From Dryas octopetala (taxonomy: Eukaryota; Streptophyta; Magnoliopsida; Rosales; Rosaceae): DNA of 64,000 nt. Each line of letters starts with the position of its first letter. Position 1 is the first letter of the stretch. The notes under the pieces are model-generated. The model ran no database searches. It saw only the letters and a list, made by a program, of their open reading frames with translations, and was not told the origin of the DNA. Positions 46,895 through 58,991 of this stretch are shown here, piece by piece. Made by a program: the position numbers and the translations under genes. Where the stretch lies: the NCBI GenBank assembly GCA_963921425.1, contig OY992836.1:627501-691500 (forward strand), read 5' to 3'.

Positions 46895-47130
46895 TTATAC
46901 CCTAATAAACCTGGCCATACACCTCTGCGGAATTCCTGCATCGCACAGGCAGGCAATATCCTGGCCATACACACCTACGGAGTAAAATTCATTCACGTGC
47001 AGGCAATCCTGGTCGTACGTGCACTCAGAGCAGCCCCCGAGGGGCGAAGCATCCCAACACACGGCCCAAAGCCTATATGTGTGCCGTGATGGGTCCCAAA
47101 GACCTATCCAATCTGATAACCTGGAGGGTA
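46895..47130 (-). repeat. Minisatellite position in the minus-strand LTR
   Basis: Reversed copies of 'gtatggccaggatattgcct' and 'cctgcacgtgaatgaa' type units lie at about 46910-47015, next to the conserved 'accctccaggttatcag' (47105-47130). Two to three units. Confidence 0.7.
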
Positions 47131-48357
47131 CTGCAAGAGGGTGGATTTTGAAAACCATTTTTCATAACTAAATAATAAATCTTTTTCTCATCAAAAGCAA
47201 ATATTATCGAAACCTTCCAACAAAATATAAATCAAAATGCCAAAGTGTATTATTTCAAATAAATTTTATATACATGAAACAAATCCAATCTTTTTGACAA
47301 TACCCAAATTATTAAATAAACCACGTGAATGAAACAAGAGTTAGATTCTTTTCCAAAGTCCAACAACTCAGAAAAATCAACATGTAAATCTAGGTTTTAA
47401 AACTTATTTATGAACGCATTTTGAAATCCGAAATCCATTGCCATTGGTCAAATCCCAAATCATCTCAAGATATTATGCACAATAGAATGAATGAATTTTT
47501 ATAAATTCATTTGAAAACCAAGGTTCACTCACACTTGTTATTTCTAAATCAAACTCAATTAATCAAAATAAAACGCAAATTTCATAAATCATTTAAGGAA
47601 ACAAAGGTCCACTCACAAAGATAGCCCTAACTTCGATCCTCTGCCTGATCGTCACGAGCCACGTTCGTCTTGCCTATAAATAAACAATCAAAGAAATACA
47701 ATTAGTTCCGACTCAAAACACTTAAATGTAGATGTGTGCTCAACTTAACGTCACACCCGACTTTCGTTCTAACTCGACGGTTTACGACGTTCAAATTAAA
47801 CTCACAAACACCTCCTCAAATTCCCCAAAGCTTCTTGGCTCTAACCAACATCACCAACCATCCAAACAAATCCTAAACTTAAAAGAAAATCTGCACAAGA
47901 CTTAATTCGGTCGAAAAGCTTATTTTAGAGAAATTTGGTATCAACAAGGTCTCAATTTAGTCCCAAAACAACTTCGGCTTCTCCAATCACATTCAACATG
48001 ATCAACAACTCACTCCACAATTGCCCAAAACTAATCCTTTATTCACAAATGGTAGTGGGGGTTCAGAATCAATGTGGGTGCCGCCCAAAGCGACTGCCCC
48101 AAATCCAAATGTTTAACTAAAATACCAAATTCATCAAATCTACTCAAACTTTCAATTCTAAGCAACAATTGGGGTTCCTAGGGATGAAATTTATCCAAAA
48201 CCATCACCGAAAACAACCATCAACCTAACTCCAATTTAGTATACACCCAAAACGAAAACATTGCAAAATACTCAAATACCAATTATACCTTTCTCGCATC
48301 CTATTACCACCGTGACACGGCTTAAGGTTTCGTTAATCGATCGGCCATGAATTGTTG

Positions 48358-48494
48358 TGTAATGTCCTAAAAAAAAATATATATAAAAAATTAAATAATA
48401 ATAATAAATATAATAATAAATAGATAAATAAACTTTGGGCTACATTTCTAATGTTTGGGCTTTAGCCCAATTTTCTTCAACATACAAAGCCCAA

Positions 48495-48533
<39 letters not shown>

Positions 48534-50869
48534 ATAATAACCAACTCCATCAGCTTTCTCAAAACTAGAACACCTAAGCCTTGATCAAGGGTGATGATTC
48601 CTTTAGGGGATAAGTCCTTATCTACATAATCATTAGATACATCCCTTCTTAACTGAAAATGCATGCCAATTAGACTATAAGGTATGCTTAAGAATAGTCT
48701 TGAGCAGCAAAAAGAAAACTGAACAGAGGAGACCAAAGAAGAAACCCGAGAGAAAAAGAAAAGAGAAGAAGAAAGAGAAAGAAAAAAATAAAATAAAAAG
48801 AGTCCAGCAGCTGGACTAGATTGCCTAGACATAACCGAAACCCAAAGGAAGAAAATAAGAAAGAAAGAAGAAGAAGAGAAAGAGAGGTTAGAAACTCTAG
48901 TAAGGTTAGAAATTGAAATTTCATCTTAGAAGTTTTCTTTAAACTTTCCTTAAACTAACCCCTTTTGTCATCTATGGTTTTTCTTTACTGTCGGAACTCA
49001 CAGATTTTAGCCTCTATAGAACTCAAGGGGGGTATAAAGAAAGGTGAGTTTAAGGAACCCATGGAAAACATGGGTGTCCTTAACAAATTTTTTCTAAAAC
49101 ATGTTGTTTTATAATTTTATTTACACACCTTTCTTTTATGTTGTAAAACTAAAAATTAGGTTGTAGATAGCCTTATTATAGCCTTAGAAACATGTTTTGC
49201 GGTTTGGAATTGAAGGAAAATGAAAAACAAAGAAATATGAAAAATCTGGAAATTTTTCCAGAAAATTCGCATGTTCGTATAGCCTCTTTTCGAGCCTTAT
49301 AACTTCAGTTTTAACCATCAGTTTTTCATGTTCTTTATATGGTTGTAAAGAGGTGATGCAGAGCTTTAAAACAAGTATAAGTTTGCTCAGTTTAGTGAAG
49401 GTTTGATAGGTCAAAAGTCGAGTCAAAAATGAGATAAAAAAACTGGAAAATCTGGAAAACAGGGACTGTTTAAAGAAGACGATGAACAGTGACCGGCCAG
49501 CCACCCCACTCGCACCGCCGGCGCGTGGTGGCGCATGCGGCTGTTTCCGGCGACCGGTTTCGCCCAATTTTTTACCCTCCTAACTCTATTTTTCGATACG
49601 AGTCCATTGGTACAAGTTTTGTGCCAATCCGACACCTCTAAGTTAGAGTGTGAGTTACACTCTCCTTAAAAAGTGAAATAAATTTAAATTTGATTAAGTT
49701 ATATCTAAACTATATTTTTTTAAACTTTTTAGACCCGAACACATAGGAATGGACCAAGAAGGAACTCGTGCTCAAGAAATTAAGGTAGGGTCTCTATTTC
49801 CCCAATGATTGGACTATATTACAATTAATCCTTGTGTCATGTTGTGTGATTTATTTTCTTGTGATAATTTATCTTTATTACTTGTGATGTTATTTCTTCA
49901 TTAAATGTATCAAGTGCATTATATTTGTGAATAAGCTTTTATTATTAATCTTGTGTATGCACTGTGAAATTCCTAAGTCTGTGATACACTCAAATTGCGT
50001 AAGGTTAAATTATTATGCATGTACTATTTAATTTCTCTATACATGCATTAATGTTTATCTTTACATGCATAATCATAAGTGCATAAGGCAAGTGTGATTG
50101 TGAACAAGGTTAAGAAAATGATTAATTGAGACACCAAGAAGAGAGAGAGATGAACTTGGTGGTCTCGTGATTTATTAGAGATACCATGGAGAAAGAGAGA
50201 TGTACCTGATGATCTCATGATTTGTGGAAGAATTATTGAAGAAAAAGTGGAATTAATTATATTCAAAATATTTGGGCTTAAGGGACGGACGGGTGGTGGC
50301 TCATACTTGGGACATTCGGGGCCACAGTGGAAGGATGCACGGTATGGGACGTGTAGGCCTGTTTGTCTTGGGTATGTGTCAACGGGAATGGTTAAGGAGT
50401 GAGTACACACATTCTCATTGCATATAATTGAAATCAATATCTGTAATTATTTTTTTTTACTGAGACATTGATTAAATGTGATAACTGGCCATGAGGGATC
50501 AATATACCCTACTAAGCCTTAAAAGCTCACACCCTAATAAATCATGCAGGTGACGGAAATATGACCAATGTTGTGGAATATCCAAGGGAAATTTAGAGAA
50601 TTTGTTGGAGTACTATGTTTTGTTTGTTTATCAATACATTGTAATATATATAAGAAGATGAACATCTAGTATGGTACTCTTGGAATAGTAGTTTGCTAAA
50701 TAAAGTCTATTTTTCATTTTCACTTTACTTAGTATCTTCAATTATTTTATTTTATTTTATTTTCTTCTCACGTCCTAATTGTAGAAAAAAATTTTATTAA
50801 TCTGCGATTATGACGTAAGTCACGCTTCACTCCTAGATATTAGATTTGATTCAGGATTGGGGTGTGACA
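48358..50869 (+). mobile_element. Solo LTR, 2,512 bp (family C)
   Basis: Begins TGTAATGTCCTAAAA and ends GGATTGGGGTGTGACA. TGTTG flanks it exactly (48353-48357 and 50870-50874). The interior is noncoding, with a run of about 33 A at 48498-48530 and a GC-rich segment near 49490-49560. It does not share the family A U3 block in what I can see. Confidence 0.9.
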
Positions 50870-50935
50870 TGTTGTCCTTAGGATATGCATAATCTGTCCA
50901 TAAAAATAATGCATTACAATCAAGAATTGGGGTGT

Positions 50936-51655
50936 GCTCGAATGTATGAACGATCAAGAATTTGCTAATACTAATCGATGAAGTAGATGAATTCTGATTT
51001 GGGCGATTTTTTGTAGGAATGATCTTTGAGTATAAACGAATAAAATGAATGGCTCCGATCATTGAAATTACATTATAGTCTTCACAATTGTTGAATCGAC
51101 AAAGTTTCAACGAAAAAGCTATAGAATTATACTCTTCAAGTGTATTTGTATGTAGAAGATCACTTTTCTATTGTGTTTTTAACGATCCGAACCGATCATT
51201 TCTTAGTACTCCACTCAAAGATCATCCATGCAAAAAATTATCTCAATTGGAGATGTACAAGTTAGGTTTGGCGTTTAGGGTGTATGAACGATCTTAATTC
51301 TTATACTAATAATCGAACGGGTAGATGAACTCCAATTGAGCCGATTTTTTGCAGGGTTGATCTTTGGGTATGAACGTATATGAAGAATGGCTCTGATCGT
51401 GATAATCACGTTGTGGTCTTCATAATTATTGAAGCTACAAGTTTTTAACGAAAGAGTTAATAGAATTTTATTATTTAAGTGTACAATCCACTGATTTATA
51501 TGTAGAACCTTATATGTCGATTGTGTTTTTAAAGATCTGAACCGTTCATTTATTAGTTTCTCACTCAAAAATCATTCCTCCAAAAAGTTTGGTCAATTGG
51601 AGATGTAGAAGTTTGGTATTGGAGCTTGAACGTATGAACGACCATGGTTCATACC
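50936..51655. repeat. Tandem repeat with units of about 345 bp
   Basis: Two units, starting at about 50945 and 51283, share 'gtatgaacgatc', 'gtagatgaa(c/t)tc', 'gattttttg(t/c)ag', 'gaatggctc(c/t)gatc', 'attgtgtttttaa' and 'caattggagatgta'. The start of a third unit is seen at about 51633. Identity is moderate. I cannot tell whether it is part of the CACTA element. Confidence 0.75.
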
Positions 51656-51662
51656 AAAAATC

Positions 51663-51850
51663 AACTTTGGGCGACGAATACTTCGTCGCCCAAAGTCTGA
51701 AATTTTGGCAGGATGAAACGGTGCCCTAAAGTTAACGACTTTGGGCGACGAACAGGATTCCGTTGCCCCAAAGTTTCTTTGGGCGACGAAATCATCAATT
51801 CCTTGCCTAAAGGTTCTTTGGGCGACGGAATCCTGTTCGTCGCCCAAAGT
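51663..51850. repeat. CACTA left subterminal repeats
   Basis: About nine copies of CTTTGGGCGACGAA or its complement. Such motifs bind the element's accessory protein in En/Spm. Confidence 0.85.
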
Positions 51851-51984
51851 CTTTCAATTATAACCCAATTTCTGGGTTTCATAATTTTCACTTCACTCCA
51901 CTCCTGCCTCTCAGCTCTCGCTCCTCCCTCTCAGCTGTCGCTGCTCCCTCCTCTTGACTGTCGGCTTGTCGTCCCGCCTCCTCC

Positions 51985-52155
51985 CTCCTCCTTCCTTCGT
52001 TATCCCGAAAACCCACCCCCCTATCGGAAACCCACCCCTCCACCCGAAAACCCACCCCCTCCTCCTCCCTTCTTCCGAAACCCACCCTCCCCCGAAAACC
52101 CACCTCCACCGAAACCCACCCCCCCACCCTCCCAGCTCACCAAACCCCCCCCACA
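51985..52155. repeat. C-rich minisatellite in CACTA leader
   Basis: Units built on 'cgaaaacccaccccct' and 'gaaacccacc' recur about eight times. Open frames on both strands come from this bias. Confidence 0.8.
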
Positions 52156-52980
52156 CACGGTATTTTTTTTTTTCAATTTCAGTTATTTTAATTAATTTTT
52201 GTTATTTTCTGTTTTTAATGTTTTCTAATATTGTGAATTTTGTATTTGTAGGATTGGACAATTTGCACTTGTTGTGAATTTTGCATAAATTGGTTGTGAA
52301 ATTTCTGATTTTTGTGGTAATCTGTTAATGTTGTGGTTTTTTTTAAATTTAGTAGTTTGGTAGTGAAATCTGAATTTAGATTGATGTTGGGCTAATATTT
52401 GACAATGATTTATTTTTTCGGTGAAGGAAGGATAGTGTTGCATTTGTTGTGAAGGATAATTACATTTTTGGTGAGGTATGTGTTTAATCTATCTTTTAGT
52501 TAAGTTTTTGTATGATTTAGTATTTAATGTTTCATATATAATTGTATTAAACTTTTTTACTGAATTAGTTTGTATGTTAAAATTAATTATAAAATTGATT
52601 AGTTAGTTTGTATGTTCTTAAATGCTAAAATTTAATAGTTTGTTTGTATGCTTGTATATATATTGTTAGATTAATTATAGTTTAGTTTGTATGATACATT
52701 TAATTTAGTTGTAATTGCAAAATTCCCGATGACGTAGTCCAGCACTCCTCGAGTACTGGGTTAGGTCATGTGGCACGAAGCGCCTGTGCGAAGTTATCAG
52801 TCGATAACTTTGTACATTCAACTAGTCGTGCGAAGTTATCAGTGGATAACTTTGTACACTAAACTTAAATTCACCTTAGACCTGTTCGAGAGTCTGTTGG
52901 ATGCACGCATGGACGCTGGGCATGACTGCGCTCCAATATGATTCTTGAATTGTCCAAATTACCCATGGACAGTTTGGGAG

Positions 52981-53193
52981 TGCACAATTATGTGTTGTGG
53001 TTAGCGGTTCATGTGACGTGGTTTTGATCTGAGAAAATTTCGGCAACATCTCCCTATGTGTTTTTCGAGTGCATACTAGATATTTGTTTTAAATATCTAC
53101 GTCGTGCACTTGGAGAACCATAAGGAGATGCTGCCGAAATTTTCCCAGATCGAAACTACGTCTGCGAGCCAACAACCACGACACATATGTGCA
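52981..53193. repeat. Long inverted repeat (hairpin) upstream of the CACTA transposase
   Basis: The left arm (52981-53083) and right arm (53091-53193) are complementary with scattered mismatches. Paired blocks include 'tgcacaattatgtgttgtgg' with 'ccacgacacatatgtgca', 'gaaaatttcggcaacatctc' with 'gagatgctgccgaaattttc', and 'agatatt' with 'aatatct' around a loop near 53084-53090. It lies about 100 bp before the transposase ATG. Confidence 0.85.
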
Positions 53194-53289
53194 TTATCGA
53201 ATGGGATAGGGCCCTTACCAGAGGCATAAGGAAACAAAGAAGGGTGACAAATCTTTTTCTAATTGTCGTGTAATATGGACACAGGCATC

Positions 53290-56200
53290 ATGGACCGACA
53301 GTGGATACGTAATACGAATTGTGTTAGTGATGAATATTTATATGGGATCGAGTCATTTATCTAAGTTGCACAGGAACATGTCAATTATCAGAATAATATA
53401 AAGTGTTCGTGCTAGAATTGTGACAACACTTTATGGAAGACAGTGCGTGAAGTCAGAATTCATTTGGTGAAATATGGGATGTCACACAACTATACGACAT
53501 GGTATTATCATGGTGAACCGAGAGTTTATGCTTCGAATTCCTCGTATGCTCGAACAATTTTGCAGCCTACTGAATCTATTGGTGATAATAATGACCAAGT
53601 GATGGGCATAATAAACGATGCTTATCCATATGCATCGCTTGATCATGAAGTCAATCAGGATGATACAGAGAGCAATAATATGGATGAAGATGATGGGTTG
53701 CCCGAAGTCCAAAGAGAAGAGTTTGATAAGTGTGAGAGATTGTTGAAACAAGCTCAGCGGGAATTGTACTCTGGTTGTAAAGAGTTCTCAGTGCTAACTG
53801 CTGTTGTGGAGTTAATGCATTGGAAAGTACTTAATCAACATTCGAATCGAAGTTATGATCAGTTGATGGGATTTTGAAACAAATGCTTCCGAAGAACAAT
53901 CATATACTTGAAACCTATTATCTTGCGAATAAGGTGTTGAAAGATCTCGGTTTAGGATATGAAAAGATTCATGCATGCAAGAATGATTGTGTATTGTTTT
54001 ACAAAGAACACTAAGGGAAGGATAAATGCCCTGTGTGCAATGAGCCGAGATATAAGAACAAGTCTGTAGAGAGAAAGAAACAGATTCTGCAAAAGGTGTT
54101 GTGTTATTTCCCACTTAAGCCAAGATTGCAATGATTGTATATGTCGACACATACTGCAAGTAACATGAGATGACACAAAGATAAGCGGGTTGAAGATGAT
54201 GTGATGAGACATCCTGCAAACGGAAGCGCATGGAAAGAATTTGACAAAATATATCCAGATTTTGCAGCAGATCCACGAAATGTCAGATTAGGACTTGCTA
54301 GTGATGGATTTAATCCATTCGGAAATATGAGCACATCTCACAGCACTTGGCCAGTGGTCGTGGTTCCTTATAATTTGCCTCCCTGGAAATGCATGAAAAA
54401 AGAATTTACAATTATGACACTATTAATTCCGGGACCGCAATCCCCTGGCAAGGAGATCTATGTATATTTGCGGCTGTTGATTGATGAGCTGAAAGAATTG
54501 TGACAAAATGGTGTGCTGACATATAATAAGTCCACCGGAACAATGTTTTCCTTGCATGCGGCAGTCATGTGGACAATAAATGATTTCCCAGCTTATGAGA
54601 ATCTATCAGGCTGGAGCACCAAAGGTTATATGGCATGTCCTACTTGTAATAAGGATATAACTTCCGCTTGGCACAGTGGTAAAGTATGTTATATGGGCCA
54701 CCGAATATGGTGGCCGGGGGATCATAAATGGCGTCACAGTAAGGAGGCCTTTGACGGAAAAAAGGAGATGGGCATGAAACCTAAAGAGTTATCTGGTGAT
54801 GACATCTTGAGGTAGTTGAATAACTTAGAATTTGGCCGAATTGGTAAACATCCCTCTAACAAAGAACGAAATATGCCAAGGTCACCTGCACATCTAAATT
54901 GGACGAACAAGTCGATATTCTTCGAGTTGAAGTATTGGTCCAAGTTGAAAATCAGGCACAATCTCGATGTAATGCATGTTGAGAAGAATGTGTGCGAAAG
55001 TTTGGTGGGGACAATTTTGGGCATTGAGGGAAAATCAAAGGACACAATTAAGGCCCGACAAGATTTACATGAAATGGGCATCAGGAAACATTTGTGGTTA
55101 ACGAAGAAGGGTGATAAAATGATAAAGAAACATCCATTTTATACAGTGATGCCTGGGGATAAGAAAGAATTCTTAAAGTTTCATGCATCGGTCAAATTTT
55201 CAGATGGATACGTGACCAATATCTCACGAAATGTGAAAATCGACTCTGGAAAAATTTTGGGCTTGAAAAGTCATGATTGTCATGTTTTATTGCAACGTCT
55301 GCTTCCGATGGGTATTCGAAATTTTTTGCCCCAAGATGTGGTTGAATCGATTGTTGGGTTGTCGAGATTCTTTCAGCATATATGCGCTAAGACGTTGTGT
55401 GTGTCGGACGTGTCAAAATTGAAAGATGAGATTGTGTACATCGTATGCAAATTTGAACAAATATTTCCACCGGCCTTTTTTGATATAATGATTCACTTGA
55501 TGATACATTTACCGCAAGAGGCAATTCTTGCTGGGCCGGTCAGTTATCGGTGGATGTACCCAATAGAAAGGTAACAATTCCTAAACTTTTTTGTTACTAT
55601 TCTCCAAATTTAGCTCTATGTTACTCACAAACGTTTTCTCACTATGTACTTACATTTGCAGAATGTTGGGTAATTACAAAATGTACGTCTGAAACAGGGC
55701 ACGCCCTGAAGGCTCCATAGCGAAGGCATACATTGCAAATGAATCCATCACCTACTGTGCAAAGTATCTCAGCAGTGTTGAGACGTCATTCAATCGGCCC
55801 CAACGCAACGACGATGGTGGTTTAAAAAATGAGTCACTTTCTGTTTTTTCTCAAGTTACACGACCATTTGGCGAAGCCCCTAAACCAGCTGTTGAATTCT
55901 CGAAATACGATATGGAGGTGGCTCATTGGTTCATACTCAACAATTGCGAAGAAGTTGACTCCTTACACATTGAGCATGAGGAACTAATGAAACGCGACTA
56001 TCCAAGATGGGACAAGGAACGTGTACAGAAAAAGCATCGAAAATTGTTTCCTAAATGGTTTAAGGAACATGTAAGTGATTATTGACAATAATGATCAGTT
56101 CGTTCATGTGTTTGTATGTTTTTTGTAATATATTAAATACATTGTCTTTTAACAGATGGAAAAGCTGACTAATGATAATTCGCCATTATACAAAGAGTTA

Positions 56201-56514
56201 ATGAGTTTGGCGAGTGGCATTCAATGGGTTGAAACGTTTTCCTGATGTAATGTGAATGGAGTTAAGTTTTTAACTGTAGAACGAGATGTCATCTTGAGCA
56301 CTCAAAATAGCAGGGTTTGTGTAGAGAACTTGGAGACTTGCACGGTAGATTTCTACGGCAAGTTGACGATTAAGATGATGAAGATGATGAAGATGAAGAT
56401 GAAGATGATGATGTTGATGGTATCGATGATGATGATGGTATCGATGATGATGATGGTATCGATGATGATGATGATGATGATGAAATGAGTATTTCTAGTG
56501 GTGTTTCAGATTAG
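53290..56514 (+). pseudogene. CACTA transposase (TNP2/TnpD-like), many stops
   Basis: ATG at 53290 opens MDRQWIRN..., the transposase-associated domain, with HLVKYGMSHNYTTWYYHGEP. The Transposase_21 (tnp2) domain follows: LGLASDGFNPFGNMSTSHS, WPVVVVPYNLPPWKCMKKEF, DFPAYENLSGWSTKGYMACP and KIRHNLDVMHVEKNVCESLV. Then comes a DUF4218-type part (LLPMGIRNFLPQDVVESIVG; FDIMIHLMIHLPQEA; GPVSYRWMYPIER) and a short DUF4216-like remnant (NGVKFLTVERDVILSTQNS). Introns are seen at about 55572-55661 and 56069-56155. The C terminus is an Asp-rich tail encoded by GAT repeats (56370-56490). At least eight in-frame stops and one frameshift (about 53870) disable it. It would cut the element ends. Confidence 0.92.
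56373..56488. repeat. GAT/GAA trinucleotide repeat encoding an acidic tail
   Basis: In the transposase frame these codons read as Asp/Glu runs with GID interruptions. Length is likely to vary between copies. Confidence 0.85.
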
Positions 56515-56624
56515 AAATTGATAATGGTGATTCAGATTAGTAAGTGATAATGATGATTCAGATTAGTAAGACATTACTTTAGTTTTCTTTTTGACTAACA
56601 TAAATATTTATTGAATTGTGCAGA

Positions 56625-58377
56625 TGAGTTTGATCTTGAAAAGGGGTGGATCTCGGAGGTCCAGTTCAGAATCCATGTCCGCCCCTGCAGCCCAGCCTGC
56701 CCCTGCATGCAGTACAGCCCGACCTCATAGTCCAGGGTGAATCGACCCCGGCGATAGCCCCAAATCTCTCATCCAGTACTGGGTCTGCGATTCAGTCGGC
56801 ACGGAGAGCCCGACGTGGTCACCGTTATGGTGTATATGATAATGTTGCATCATCCACTCGTACTGCCTCATCATCAGAGAGTAAGAAAAATGTTTTCACA
56901 ACACTTGTGTTTAGGTTTAATTTTATTTAGATATTATAAGATTACTGTGAAATTAATATGTTATATTTGCTTTTCTAGGTACCAAAACCACGAGGGGGAT
57001 AAGTAGAGGGTTGAAGGCGTCCCAAATCACGCGCATGACGAACGAGAGGATTCGAATCGTTCTTCAGCAAGATCACCTACGACTGAGCAAGGAGGTCCAT
57101 AGTACTTTCGCTTCCTTTGTCGGGGCGATTAGCCATGCCGAATGCCCCATGCTTTTCCCCAGTTGGGAAAAGGTTGATGACGCCATCAAGAAGAGCATTA
57201 TAGGCTCCATTTCTGTGAGTATATTTCAATTAATACACAATGATTAATTTGATCATTCCTAACAATTTAATAATTATTTTTTCAAGTAAACTATGACATT
57301 CGGATGGAGGATCCAGATGTAGCTAGGTATATGGAGAAGTTATTGAGAAAAGTTTGCACACAATGGAAGCATGAGCTGCACAAGGAATATAACATGTTTG
57401 GATTGGTAGCTGAGGCATTGGCCAGCCCTCCTCCAGAGATGGCATCTCGACTTGATCAGTGGCAGTGGTTGTGCACTCATTTTCAGAGTCCAGAATTTTT
57501 GGTATATTATATCATTTTAAGACTTCAAAAATCTTTTTTCTTATGTTATTCCTTTATTGTGTACGCACTAATACATTTACAATTTGCTTAATATTTAACA
57601 GAAGAAGTCGAATGCCAATCTTAAGAACCGGAAAGCGCCCGCAAGGATTGATCATCATGGTGGTTTCATGCCCTTCTCATACCGGGTGGAGTCGTATCGT
57701 CAAGTGCGCCATTATTTAATTTATTATATATATTCCTTAGTATTGTTTGAGTTTTTGTCAACATTACATTCTTTTTCAGGCTGGTTCACAATTTCCGGAG
57801 CTCGACAACTACGGGGATGTTTATGGCCGACCCGACAACGACAAGGGCATGGCGAAGCACGTTAGTTTTTTATATTTTAGTTTTATTGAACAATTTTTAA
57901 TATTTGTATTTGATTTCCTAATTTCTAACTTGTGTATAACATTTTGAAGGTTGAAATGCTCGCCAAGAAGGCGAGTTATTTGGAGGAGGTGACCAGCCAG
58001 TACCCTCCAGACACTCCGTTGGCGCCGATCTCAGTCCCCAATCGTGATACCGGTCTTCGTATTAAGACGGAAACACTGGGTGTTAGGCGTGGTAGGGAAT
58101 GGAAGCGGGTCGGGTTCGTGATCTCAGCATTGGGTCTTCGTCTCAGCCATCTGCAAAATTAGTCAACCTGTCCACTGAAGTGCAGCTGTTGAAGGGTCAA
58201 CTAGAAGAATCGAGAGGGGCATATGCGGAGCAGACGAGTAAGGTGCATCAGATGCAGCAGATGTTTGGCCAGTTGACCAGGATTATACCTGAGTTTGTGC
58301 TGCCACCGAACATTGACCAGTGCATGCCAGACTTCTCCACCGGTGCTGATGATGCTACTGACCTAAGGGGCCATTAG
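56625..58377 (+). pseudogene. CACTA accessory protein (Ptta/En-Spm, TnpA-like)
   Basis: Exons follow the transposase on the same strand. A Pro-rich start with SARRARRGHRYGVYDNV precedes RGLKASQITRMTNERIRIVL, MLFPSWEKVDDAIKKSIIGS, YMEKLLRKVCTQWKHELHKE, RLDQWQWLCTHFQSPEF, NRKAPARIDHHGGFMPFSYR, SQFPELDNYGDVYGRPDNDK and VEMLAKKASYLEEVTSQYPP, separated by about five introns with GT-AG borders. This is the plant transposase Ptta/En-Spm family. After a frameshift near 58105 the C-terminal coiled-coil-like end (LSTEVQLLKGQLEESRGAYA) runs to a stop at 58375-58377. In En/Spm, TnpA binds the subterminal repeats. This gene is less damaged than the transposase. Confidence 0.85.
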
Positions 58378-58554
58378 TGATTGTATGTACCGTTTATATT
58401 TGCATACAGTATTAAATTGTTCCTACTTTGTATGAATATTTAGATATATAAATTTATTAATTTTGTTTTATATAGTTTTTGAATAAAGATTTTTTTAAAA
58501 TATTTAATTCAAATATATAATCTAAATTTTAAAAAAAATTTAAAAAAAATATGT

Positions 58555-58975
58555 TTAGGCGACGAAATTGTTTGTCGCCTAAACATGCTTTGGGCAACGA
58601 ACAATTCTGTCGCCTAAACATATTTTGGGCAAGGAATACTTAGGTTTGTCGCCCAAAGAATGTTCGGGCGAGGAAATTAATTATTCCTCTCCCAAAGCAT
58701 TTTTAGGCGATGGACAAGTTCGTCACCCAAACAAGCTTTGGGCGACGAACCTAATTATTTCTCGCCCAAAGCATGTTTTGGGCGAGGAATAATATGCTTT
58801 AGGAGACGAAGGAAATCCGTCGCCCCAAGTATCTTTGGGCGACGAAATTTACTAGTTCGTCGCCTATAGTGTTGGGCTACCAAACTGTCGACGAACTCAG
58901 TTCGTCGCCCAAACGTTTGGGCGACGAAATTCGACTTTGGGAGAGGAATTTGATTCGACGAAATTCACCCAAACC
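58555..58975. repeat. CACTA right subterminal repeats
   Basis: About twenty copies of (T)TTGGGCGACGAA, GGGCGAGGAA and complements in alternating orientation, often as inverted pairs around 10-20 bp. Confidence 0.9.
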
Positions 58976-58991
58976 TTTTTTTCTTGTAGTG
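58976..58991 (-). repeat. CACTA 3' terminal inverted repeat
   Basis: TTTTTTTCTTGTAGTG; reverse reading CACTACAAGAAAAAAA. It is followed by atag and LTR sequence. Confidence 0.88.

Larger units (their letters stand above)
51660..58991 (+). mobile_element. CACTA (En/Spm-like) element lacking its 5' end
   Basis: The 3' terminus is TTTTTTTCTTGTAGTG (to 58991), the complement of the CACTACAAGAAA start of plant CACTA elements. Subterminal TTTGGGCGACGAA motifs in both orientations fill 51663-51850 and 58555-58975. Two genes lie between: a TNP2-type transposase (53290-56514) and a Ptta/En-Spm accessory protein (56625-58377). No CACTACAAG start is found on the left. The element sits in the LTR 46201-59042. 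Confidence 0.9.

Noticed and set aside
48440..48924. Phe/Ser-rich minus-strand frames
   Set aside because: A33 tract and purine-rich LTR sequence; inside a solo LTR.
51640..51665. Possible CACTA 5' terminus at 'cataccaaaaatcaac'
   Set aside because: Matches CACTACAAGAAAA poorly and is part of the third tandem unit.
51888..52277. Pro-rich and Gly-rich frames
   Set aside because: Translation of the C-rich minisatellite before the CACTA genes.
56252..56488. Met-rich 78-residue frame
   Set aside because: Wrong frame of the GAT repeat; the transposase frame gives the acidic tail expected of the family.
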